Origin: Pipra filicauda
Taxonomy: Eukaryota; Chordata; Aves; Passeriformes; Pipridae
Direction: 5' to 3'
Assembly (NCBI RefSeq): GCF_003945595.2
Contig: NW_024104771.1
Span: 1-64,000, forward strand
DNA length: 64,000 nt
Below, piece after piece: positions 42,661-53,700 of the stretch (position 1 is its first letter; every line of letters begins with the position of its first letter). Below the pieces are notes generated by a model that searched no databases, was not told the DNA's origin, and saw nothing but the letters and a program-made list of their open reading frames with translations. The position numbers and the translations under genes were made by a program.

Positions 42661-44620
42661 TTTTTTTTTTTTTAAATACAGGTTTAGGTGCTTTTCGGCT
42701 ATGAAAAAAAGGCAAAAAAGTGCATAAGTTGAGAGAAAAAGGCAGAAATGAAGCAGTAAGAGGTTTGTTTTCCCACGGAGGCGGGGAGAGAAGGGGCCAG
42801 GGAAGGGCAGGGGGGAGGATTAGGGACAATGGTCTCAAGGTAGCATTAAAAAAAGGTCTGTATCCCAAAACGGAATTGCCTGTGTTATTTGGTCCATTAA
42901 AAAACGGTTTATTCACATTGATACTCCCCCCCCCCCCATTCCCAGACAAGAACGTGATTAAGAAGAGGATTGGCAGGGGGATGTGGGTCCCCCCTGCCCA
43001 GCCACCCCCTCCCTGCTCTTGTGCTCACTTGTTTTAGCACCAAAATCCCGGACAGCCCCTCCCGGGGGCCCAAAAATCCCTGGCACTCTCCCCCATCCCA
43101 TCGCAACCATCCCAATCCCAGCACCATCCACGCTCCAGCCCTGCAGCCCCTGTGCTCTGAGGGAGGGGACTGCAAGCAGGAGGCAGGGACAGGCCCCAAA
43201 CAGGGCCAGGGAATGTCTCAACTCGGCCGCTTTGGTCCCTGTATTCCCTCTTTTCCTTTGGGAATAGCAAAGGCAGCGCTGTCCCCCTGGAATGTCCTGG
43301 TGCAGCCCGGCAAGGGGACACCACTGTCCCCTCGTCCTGCTCCTGTGACCCAGGAGAGGAGTGTCCCACTCCTCCCTCCTCACACAGGCTTCCAGTTATC
43401 CTGACCCCGACCTGCTCCGGCACCTTGGGAGCCCAGAGGAGAAGGGGACAGGGATGTGCCCGGAGATTTTGGTCCATGACATGATTCCAAGTCAGGGGTG
43501 GTCCCAAAAGCTGCCCCCGTGGCTGGGAACGAGGCGCAGGGTGGCTCAGGGTGCCCAGTCACTCCAGAGCAGGGTGCTGGAGGGGGACACTCACCCAGGT
43601 CAGTCCCAGTGTGGTGCCAGAGGGGGAGGATCCCTCACACCCGGCTCAGAGGAGGCACAGGGATAGGGGCTGATCCTGCTGGCTCCCCACACCGTCCTCC
43701 CAGCAGGTGGGGGGCTCAGGAGGGTCCCAAAAACCCGGCGGCAGCAGCAAGAGAAAAGCAGGAAGGTTCGGGGTGAATTTGGGGAGCGGCCAGTGCTGCG
43801 AGGAAGAGGCTTCCAGGGGACACCCAGACCCCGGTCAGGGGGAGCTGGAGCTGCAGGGGGGCTCAGTCCAACTCCAACCCTGGAGCCAGAGCAACCCCAA
43901 AGCTGCTCCTTCGCCCAGGGGAAATCAAGGAGGTGGAATGGGTCAGCTGGAGCCCAAGGCAGGAGCACCCAGAGCCACCCCAGGGCTGCCTGGAGCGGCC
44001 TCTGGGCATCCCGAGGACAAAGGCTTTGTTTGAGATTCTAACTGCGAATGTTTTCCTGTTTTGAGGACTGAAGGGAGCAAAGATTGAACGGGAACTGCGC
44101 AGAGGGGCCGGGAGGAGCAGTGGGATGGGCCAGAGCCGGGGCAGGTGGAGGCTTCCAGCCCATCCCTGCAGCCCAGGGTACCCTGGGGATGAGCATCCCT
44201 CAGCTCACCCGCACGGGCAGCTCTGCCCAGCCCTGCCAGGGCGGGGGGAATTTGGTCCTAACATGGTCTCTCCCTCTCTTTTCTGGGATCGCGGCAACTC
44301 CGGCTGCTCCCCCCGGCCAGGAAAGGCCGGAGCGCCCGGGGGGGCTGGAGAGGAGGGAGCCCCAGAGAGCAGGGGAGCTGCGGCCCCTCGTGCCCCCCCT
44401 GCACACAGTCCCTCCGTCCCCACGGGGCCACGACGGAGCTGCACGGGCGGGAGAACCCGGAGGCGGCTGCGGACACACGGACACGGGAGCCGGGACGTCC
44501 GGAGGCACCGGAGCACACGGAGCAGGGACGCTGGGGCAGAGGGGCTCACGCACACACACCGGGGGGGGACGGCCCCGGGCTGGGGGCTGGGCTGGACCCC
44601 CTTTCCTCCCCCCCCAGGGC
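42301..44620 (-). other. LASP1: LASP1 3'UTR (inferred extent)
   Basis: Minus-strand sequence after the LASP1 stop. Its 3' end is AT-rich and carries a transcript-sense A tract of about 70 bases (42600-42672). The unique block 42830-42915 looks like conserved 3'UTR sequence. No other gene recognised. Confidence 0.55.
42600..42673. repeat. Long T homopolymer (A on LASP1 strand)
   Basis: About 73 bases, all T except one A near 42660. Within the inferred LASP1 3'UTR it would be a genomic poly(A) tract in the transcript. Confidence 0.97.
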
Positions 44621-44794
44621 TCAGATGGCCTCCACGTAGTTGGCGGGCAGCATGCCCGTGTCCCCCGTGCGCTCCACGGTGCCGTACATCCACCCGTCGT
44701 CGATCTGCTGCACGTTGATGATGGTGTCGCCGTCCTGGAAGGAAACCTCGTCCTCGTCCGCCGCGTTGTAGTCGTAGACGGCGCGGAAACGCTT
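44621..44794 (-). CDS. LASP1: LASP1 last exon: SH3 domain
   Basis: 58 codons including TGA, after a ccccacag acceptor. Encodes [18 protein letters not shown], then [18 protein letters not shown] and [11 protein letters not shown]. It has the AVYDY, DGWMYG and PANYV ligand-pocket elements of a complete SH3 fold. Confidence 0.98.
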   Translation of the reverse strand, partial: KRFRAVYDYNAADEDEVSFQDGDTIINVQQIDDGWMYGTVERTGDTGMLPANYVEAI

Positions 44795-47700
44795 CTGTGG
44801 GGACACGGGGGGCGGTGGCAGACCCTGCTCTGGTGCCCTGCCCTGCCCCGGGGCGAGGGGTGTGCCCCATCCCGATCCCAATCCCGGGGGTTATCCGGGA
44901 ACGCTGGCGCAGACCCAAGTGCTCCGCCCCCTCCCAAGGGCTCCCCCCGGCGCAGGGGTGGGCAGCAGGCAGAGCTCTGGGGGGTTCTACAAGGCCAAGT
45001 GCCGGGGGCTGCGCTTTGGCCACAACAACCCCCCTGCAGGGGGGAGAGAAGGGGAGCTGGGGGTGCTGGTGACAGCAGCTGGACACGAGCCAGGGGTGCC
45101 CGGGTGGCCAAGGAGGCCAATGGATCCTGGCCTGGATCGGGAATAGCGTGGCCCAGCGGGAGCAGGGAGGGGATTCTGCCCCTGTGCTGGGCACTGGTGA
45201 GGCCACACCTCGAGTGCTGTGCCCAGCTCTGAGCCCTCAGTTCGGGAAGGACATGGAGGGGCTGGAGCACAAATCCTGTGAGGAGCAGCTGAGGGAGCTG
45301 CGGGGGCTCAGCCTGGAGAAAAGGAGGCTCAGGGGGGACCTTCTCACTCTCTACAACTCCCTGACAGGAGCAGGGACCCAGGGGGGATCAGGCTCTGCTC
45401 CCAGGGCACCAGCACTAGGACAAGAGGATCTTAAGCTGCGCCAGGGGAGGTTTAGGGTGGACACTGGGAAGAAGTTCTTCACAGAGAGAGTGACTGGGCA
45501 CTGGAATGGGACACTGGGCATTGGGATGGGCTGCCCAGGGAGGTAGTGGGGTCACCAGTCCCTGGAGGTGTTTAAGCAGAGCCTGGATGTGGCATCAGTG
45601 CCACGGTCTGGGTGACAGGGTGCTGTTGGCTCACGGGCTGGACTGGATGATCTCAGAGGTCTTTTCCAACCCGGCCGACTCTGTGATTCTGTGACTCAGA
45701 ACGAACCCCCCCAGGGGTGGGAAGCAGGGGGCTGGTGCTGGGGGGCTGCTCTGGGCTGTACTCACCCCCCCTGCAGACGGGGCACTGCGCTGTGTCGAGG
45801 CCGGAGCCGCCGGCTCCTTGTATCCATAGGATTGGGACGGCGGCTGCTGCTGGTACACTGCGGGGGGAAGGGCGTGAAGTGGGATATGGGGGGCACAGCA
45901 AAGCCCCTCACAAAGCCCTGGCTGCCCCCCCGCCCCGGGCCTCACCTGGGTTGGTGGGCTGGACGTGGTGGGACGGCTGGTGCTGCTGCTCGGCGGGTCT
46001 CCGGTAACCGGAGCTCTCCTGGGAATTCCTGCGCTCCGGCTCCGAGCCCTCGCTGGGGCTGGGGCCCATCCTGCTCCGCTCGAACTCCTCGTGGTATTTG
46101 ATCTGCAGGGGTGGCAGAGGAGGGAGAGGTCAGGCCTCACCCAGCCTGGCCCTGGCAGCAGCTCCTCCCAATGAACAGGCAATGGGGTGAGAGGAAACGG
46201 CCTCAAATTGGGCCACGGGAGGTTTAGATCAGATATCAGGGGAAATTTCTTCATGGGAAGGGTGGGCAGGCACTGGAACAGGAGTCACCAGCCCTGGAAG
46301 GGCTAAAAACATGTGGATGTGGCGCTTGGGGACAGGGTTTAGTGGTGACATGGCAGTGCTGGTTAATGGCTGGACTCCATGAGCTTTGAGGGTTTTTCCA
46401 GCCTGAATGATTCCATTATTCTTTGAGCCTTCATTTCATCCCAGCTCATTCCTTTTTGAGACCAAGGATTCAGCATCAGCCACTCACACACACCCTCCCT
46501 GGCAGTCCCAGGGGGGCTTCTTCCCCCCCACAGAGCACAGGGACACTTGTTCAGGTTTGTGGCACGTCCTACCGGTGGGATATATGGAAATTTTTCAGGA
46601 TGAGGTGCAAGACCAGGCTCCCAATCCACAGGAACACGGAGCAAAAGCCCCTTTGGGAATCCCCAACTGCAACCCCCTCATCCCACAGCCAGGGACACAG
46701 GAGGGAAGGGTTAACCCAGCCACGGGGGCACCAGTGTAAAAATTACCCCCCCCCTGGTGTTAATGAATGCATTCCCACCGGGAAGCACCTGGAGCCTGCT
46801 CATCTCCTGGTTAAACTGTGATTTCCTGAAGGGCACCACAGCAGGAGCCTGGAGCAGAGCCACCCTTCTGGGGGGGGGGAAAAAGGCCTGGAGGGGAGCA
46901 CCCCACTCCTCTGGATGGTGTGGAGACCCCGGGGAAGCTGGGGACAGCCTCAGGAACAGCCTCAGGAACAGCCTCAGGAACAGGGAGAGCCTCCAGGACG
47001 GGCACAGCTCCGTTCCCAGGGGGGTTTCCCCACCTCCACTGAGGGCAGTTTGGGGCATGGCCGTGCTGGGACCCCCTTTCCTGCCCCTGTTGCTGCCCTG
47101 GCAGGGCAATGCTGAGGCTCAGACAGGCTCCTGCAGGGACAGGGTTTGTCTCTGTGTCTTCAGTAAGTGGGTCACGGCCACCCCAGGCTGGCAGGGACGC
47201 CGGGGAAGCTGCTGCCAACTGTGCCCGTGGCTGGCAGAGGGTGAGAGGGCTGAGCAGAAGGACCAGGGCCGGGCCCAGCTCTCTGCTGGGTGGTTTAGTG
47301 CCCCCAGACCTCCACACCTTCTGCCCAAACACAGCCCCTTCCACGGCAGGGAAGCTGAGCTCGGCTCCTGCCAGCTTGGAGCCCACGGAGAAGCTGCCCC
47401 AGGGAAAACCTTCCAGCCAGGTCCCTTTCCCAAGCCTTGCCCAGCCTCTCTGTCCTGGGGTTTGGTGGGTCAACAACAGCCCACAACTCCCTGAGGAGAG
47501 AGCAGCCAAGGAACTGGGAAAAGGGAGCAGAAGGAGAGGGAATAAACATCCCCCTCCTGCCCTGCTGGGGCTTCTTGGGGGGGTGTGTGAGGGGGCATTA
47601 AAGGACCCCCCGGGGCACAGGCACCCTCCTCCCTCTCCCTGCATTCCAGCGAGCCCAGACCCCTTCCCTGGCCATCCCAGCAGCTCCCACAGAGGGATTC

Positions 47701-50700
47701 TGTCCCCAGGGCAGGGATTCTCATGGCTGGAAAAGCCAGAGCAGCACAGGGTGCAGAGCCAGGGGCAGGAGAGGAGCTCACAGACACCACGAGCTCATGG
47801 AGCCCCCAGAGAGGTTTCTCATGGAAAGGGTTGAGTGGGCAGGGAGAATCCAGCCCTTTCCCTTCCCAGGGTTTGCCAACAGCTTTGGTGAGGAACAGGC
47901 ATGACTTTCACCAGCAGCCAAAGGTTAATGGTCTCCCTGTACTCTGCTGGGGGGAGGACAGAGGGAGCCCAGGGGGATTTGGGGCAGGGACAGCCACACC
48001 CCGCTCCTGGTGCCGCAGCTGGACGTGTGTCCTCCTGTGCATCCCCCTGTGCATCCTCCTGTGCATCCCCCTGTGCATCCCCCTGTGCATCCCCCTGTAC
48101 ATCCTCCTGTACATCCCCCTGTGCATCCTCCTGTGCATCCCCCTGTGCATCCCCCTGTGCATCCCCCTGTGCACCCTCCTGTGCATCCCCCTGTGCATCC
48201 CCCTGTGCATCCATCCCCCTGTGCATCCCCCTGTGCATCCATCCCCCTGTGCATCCCCCTGTACATCCTCCTGTACATCCCCCTGTGCATCCTCCTGTGC
48301 ATCCCCCTGTGCATCCCCCTGTGCATCCTCCTGTACATCCCCCTGTGCATCCCCCTGTGCATCCTCCTGTGCATCCCCCTGTGCATCCCCCTGTGCATCC
48401 CCCTGTGCACCCTCCTGTGCATCCCCCTGTGCATCCCCCTGTGCATCCATCCCCCTGTGCATCCCCCTGTGCATCCATCCCCCTGTGCATCCCCCTGTAC
48501 ATCCTCCTGTACATCCCCCTGTGCATCCTCCTGTGCATCCCCCTGTGCATCCCCCTGTGCATCCTCCTGTACATCCCCCTGTGCATCCCCCTGTGCATCC
48601 TCCTGTGCATCCTCCTGTTTACTGCGCCTGTGCATCCTCCCCCATCACCATGGCAACGCCCCGGCATCCCCAGCCATCCCCCCCCCCCACAAGCCAGAGG
48701 GAGCAGGAGAGGGACAGAGCCCCCCTCGGGGCCCTGTGCAGGGCCAGGAGTTGGAAGGGATGATCCCTGTGGGTCCCTCCCAGCTCAGGGTGTTCCAGGA
48801 TCCCACGTGCTGCCCACGCTGAGGGTCCCGGTGACAACTAGGGGGGGATGGAACTGCCCCTGGCCCACATCTGCCCCCCCCCCCAAAACACCACGTTCTG
48901 CTGCTCCCTTCCCACTTTTCACAGTCAATGTGGAGCACCTTGGACACCCCTCTGGATGCAGCTGCAGGATCCAGCAGCTCGGAGGAGCAGGGAGAGGCGC
49001 AGGAGGGTCACAGGATGCCCGGGAAAACGGGCTGGAGAACTAAAGCTGCCAGGCTTCCAGGCTGCCAGGCTGTCCCTCAGCAGCTGTCACAGCCAGTGGT
49101 CCCCTCCTGGCTGCACAGCAGAGCCCCCCCAGCCCCCCCCAGCCCCGGGAATGTCACGCCAAGGGCACAGCAGGGATCGGGAGCCACTCACGTTGCTGAT
49201 CTGATCCTGAGTCTTTTTGATCCTCTGCAGCTCCGGGGTGTCGGCCACCACACTGAAGCCTTTGCCCTTGTTCTTCTCAAACTCCTCCTTGTAGCGAATC
49301 TGGGGACAAAGAATGAAAAACCGGGTTCAAACGGAGGGGAAGGGCGGAGAGCACGGCTGGATCCAGCAGCTGGATCCACCCACAGCCCCTCACCGTGACC
49401 CACGGGCTTCAGGGGAGGCAGCAGCACCTAACAGGGGCTTTGCCTCGCCCAGGAGATCCCCCCCAGGGCACCCAGGAATGGCAAAACAGGGATTTTCCAA
49501 GAGCTGGAACACAAAACCAACTCCCCCTGAGCCCCCAGGGCTTGTTTCCCTTTCAGCAGGGGTTGGGGTCACTCGGGTTTGCTCCCAGTTCCCTGTGGGT
49601 TGCCAGGAGCAGCTGGACCTTGGGATCCAGTGACCCACAGCCCCAAAAAGGCACTTCCAGCCAGGGGATGTTCAGCCACCTCTGGGAAGGAAAACGCCTG
49701 GAACGAAACCAGAGCGTGGAGGGTGGAGGCTGGTGAAGCACAGGCTGTCCTTCTGTCTGTCTGCCAGCCCCTGACACCAGCACTGCCTCCCAGCACAGCC
49801 AGGAGCCCAAAAGTCATGGCTTTACTTTGCTTTTTTTTTTTTTTCCTTTTTAATACAGTTTTAAGGCTGGAGCTCCCAGCTCTACCCAGAGAGCCCCAGC
49901 CCAGATGTGCTGCCCAGCCCAGATGTGCTGCCCAGCCCTCAGCTCTGGGGGCTGCTGGCCCTGCTCCTCGCAGGACTCTGCTCCCACCAGGTCACCCAGA
50001 AGCAGAAGCAGCTTCTGCAGAGGCTGAAACCCAACCAGGGACGTGACAGCTCCAAGGGGGAAGGAAACGGGGCCCGGCAGCCACAAACCCCCCCCATTTC
50101 CATAGCAGGGGGGAGCAGACGTGCAGAGAGACACCCTGAGCCCCCCTCCATCCCCCGTGGGGACCTGGCCCCATGGCAGGGGCCCTTCTAGGGAGGAAAG
50201 AGCCGTAAGGGGCTGGATGCAGAGCCCTGTTTCCCAGGGATTCACCTCCCTGGAGCTCCCCCTGAGCTCTGCAGGTCTCACGTCGTCACTGCAGTGAAAA
50301 GGTCACCGGGGGCTCTCACGCCACCAGCACGGACACACAGCCATGCTCAGCCCTCCTGGAGCTCTCTTGGAGCTGGGCTGGCTCCACAAGGAAGGACTCT
50401 GCAGACCCCACACTGCTCCCACACGCCGGGATAAATCTGGGAAACAGAGCTGGAAGTGTGGCAGGAACGAGCCCGTGAACCCGGCACAGGCACCCCCACG
50501 GACAAGGACCTCACGTGCTCCTGCCCCTCCAGACCTCCCAGCTCTGCCTCCCAGTCCAGCTGGGCCCGGAAACACCTTTCAGGAAAGGCTGCCAAGGATT
50601 TTATAACGTTTGGAGGAGCCAAGACACACCCCCATGGCCGGCCGGGCTCTGCCGGGCTCTCCCATCTCCAGCAGAATCCAAGCCCTGCTGGAGCGCCCAG

Positions 50701-53700
50701 GGCAGACCATGGAGCAGGTCCTGCCCCCTCTCTGCTCCAGAATGACACAGGAAACACGAGATTGCCAGGGAAAAAATGAGACACTGTGGGTTTTGTGTCG
50801 CAGAGAAGCTGCAGGCTCAGACCAGCTCCGTGTGTCCCACACCCCATCCAGCCCTGCCAGGACCTTGGGGGGGTTTGGGGGGCACAGCACCCACCGTTTG
50901 GATTTTGCCTGGAGCAGGGGGGATGCCAGACTCCATGGGCAGACTGGATTAGTGGTACAGACACCCCAGAACTTTCCAACACACAACATTCCCTCTTCCC
51001 ACCCTGTAAAGTGGGAGGAATCAAGCCGTGGGAGCATCTCCCAGCCCCTCCACCTTCCCCACCAAGGGCCACAGAACCCCTGGAAAGATGGGATGAGCTG
51101 AGTCATGCCCCATTTCTCTCTGATTTGTCATTAGAAAGCAAAAGCTTAATGACCCACAGCTCGATGGCCCTGCAGAGCCCACCCCGGGGCACTGCCACCA
51201 CCCCCGGGATGCCAAAGCACAAACACAGGGCACAAACCTCCCTCTGCTTGAAGCAGCAGGAGGGAAAGAACAAAACCTCTGACCTGTCTGGGGTAAAGGA
51301 CAACTCGAATTTCCCCGGGGGGAGGGAAAGAGCAGCTCGGGAGGTTTGAACAACCAGGAACTAAAGGTTAACTGAGCTGTGACACAAAACCTGTGACACA
51401 AAACCTGTGACACAAAACCTGTGACACACCGGGACAGGGTCAGGAGGGGGTGACTCAGCCCTGCAGCTGCTCTGGAACCACCAGCCCCAGTTTGCCCAGG
51501 GACAGGGGCTGTGTTTTGTCTCTGTTTCCCAAAAAGGAGAGGGTTTATCCCACAGCCACCCCCTGCACACGCACACAGAGCTGATGAGCCGTAAGAAATC
51601 CAGGCTGGAAAGATAAGGAATCACCAAGCAAGGAGCCAATCCCACTGCCAGGCAGTTCCTCTGATCAGTTCTGCGTTTTCACCCTCCTAAATCCCACTCC
51701 CCCCTGTTTTTGGGATACAGGAATTCAGCCCTAAACCCCTGCAGGATGGGGATGCCTGGCTGCATCCCCGTGACGATAATCACGTAACAGGAATAAAATG
51801 GCATCCACAACGAATCTTCCCAGAGGAACTGTTCCCTCTCCACGCTCCTGACGACGTGTGCATCCATGTGTTATCCAGAGGGAGCCGGAGAACAGCCCTT
51901 CACACATCACAGCCCTTCAGCTCGGGCACATCCAACCCCCCTCCCCGCGCCACGTCGGCGCTGTCACCGACACCGAGGTGACAACGGAGCTCCCGGAGGT
52001 GCCAGCACGGCAGGAACGGGATCCAGGCACCTGCTTCCCACCCACGGGCCCCTCCACCCTGGGGCAGGAAGGGCTGTGCCCCAAACCCACCCACGGAGGG
52101 GCTCGGAAAAGGAGCCACGGGGGCCGGGAACCTGCAATTTGCCCGCCGCGCGTGGGCTGCGGGAGCGGCCCCGCGGGCACCGGAGCTGTCACTTCGGGGA
52201 CACGTTTATCCACACAGGACAAATCAGCCGGCAGCTCCCAGTGACCGGAACGGGAGACGCCTCCCCGGCGGGACACAAATAGCGGAGAGACGTGACACTG
52301 CTGGGGCACTGCTGGGACACTGCTGGGACACTGCTGGGGCACTGCTGGGACACCGCTGTGGGGATTGGCACGGGGGGGCCTGGCAGCCCGCCCTGCACCC
52401 CACCCTGGGCACCTTGGCCCTGCCATCCTGCCCCTGCACGTGTCCAGCACCCCATCCTTGCCACCCCATCCCTGCAGGTGCCCAGGATCCCATCCCTGTC
52501 ACCCCGTCCCTGCAGCTGCCCAGCACCCCATCCCTGTCACCCCATTCCCGTCACCCCCTCCCTGCACGTGCCCAACACCCCATCCCTGTCACCTCATCCC
52601 TGATATCCCGTCCCTGCAGTGCCCAGCACCCCACCCTGGGCACCTCATCCCTGTCACCCCATCCCTGTCACCCCATCCCTGATATCCTGTCCCTGCAGCT
52701 GCCCAGCACCCTGTCCCTGTCCCCCTGTCCCCATCCCCCCATCCCTGTGCATCCACAGCCCCTTTCCCAGCGATGCTCCCGTGATCCAGCCCCTTTCCCA
52801 ACCACCCCAGGGCAGAGCAGGGGGGTGTTTCTGGTGGAGGGAATGTAGGATCAGCCCCCTCGGGATCATCCATGAGGAGCCCGACTCTCCAACCCCACAG
52901 GAGCCTGGCTCCATAGGAATGGGAAAAGCTTCTGGGGAGCATCCCTCTCACTGCCCTCCCCCAGCTGGAAACCCCTGGCAGAGGACACAGACCCAGCAAA
53001 CCCCCTTTTCCCCCTGCAGGGAAGCCCAGCCAAGGATTCTCCAGAGGGACACAGGACCAACAGCTCGGCCACGGCTGGCTTTGGCTGACAAACACAAGCA
53101 AGATGTGACAGTTCACACAGCCCTGATCTTACTCCATGGGGAATTTTACCCCTGGATGCACGTGCAGACCCTGCCTGTCCCGGGCAGAGCTGGGATGTGC
53201 TTTTTGGATGGCACTGGAACTGGCAAACTGGCGCAGGAGGCTCCTGCCAGGCTGCCAGCAGAGCCAGCCAGCCTTTTCCACTAGCCTTTCCCTGTCTCAG
53301 CCAACAGCCCCAGTTCATCCAGTTCATTTGCAGGACTCTGAAGGCTCCTGCCTGCCCTGGCAGGGCTGGAGTGACCGAGTCCATGCCCAGGCCTCTGCTC
53401 AGCTCCTGCAATTAGTGAAGGGACTGTCAATAACCCAGAGCAGCTGCAGGGGTTCCAGCTGGAACGCTCCAAGAAACACAAATGTTTGGAGCTTGGAAAA
53501 TGGGAGACTCCCTTTGTAGGCAGAACAAAGGCAGAGAGGAATTAAGATCTTATCTGGAGTGTGTTTAGGATCCCTCCTCCCCCGGGCTCCGGGTGATCCA
53601 GCCTGGCAGCTTCCACCTGGTTCAGCTTTGCCATCGACCTGCCTCCTGCATCCCCCCTTTCCTGCATCCCTCCCCTCCTACATCCCTCCCCAGCCCTTCT

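Larger units (their letters stand above)
46103..49191 (-). other. LASP1: LASP1 intron, 3.1 kb
   Basis: Holds two CR1 pieces (46157-46435 and 48735-48805), a 12-bp GGAACAGCCTCA triplet repeat at 46945-46984 and the large 12-bp satellite at 48024-48622. No additional exon seen. Confidence 0.55.

Noticed and set aside
44084..45270. Large overlapping frames on both strands around the LASP1 SH3 exon (up to 382 codons)
   Set aside because: GC-rich shadows of the SH3 exon, its UTR and the CR1 insertion. Only the 58-codon SH3 stretch has recognisable protein content.
45062..45692. Possible CR1-encoded reverse transcriptase gene
   Set aside because: Only the last part of the CR1 open frame and tail are present, with stops and indels; no intact protein.
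47723..49043. Plus-strand frames of 270-380 codons rich in Pro-Val-His or Cys-Ala-Ser, and minus-strand Met-His-Arg-Gly frames
   Set aside because: All come from the 12-bp satellite, whose period is a multiple of three. Every frame is open at once, which is the signature of a repeat and not a protein.
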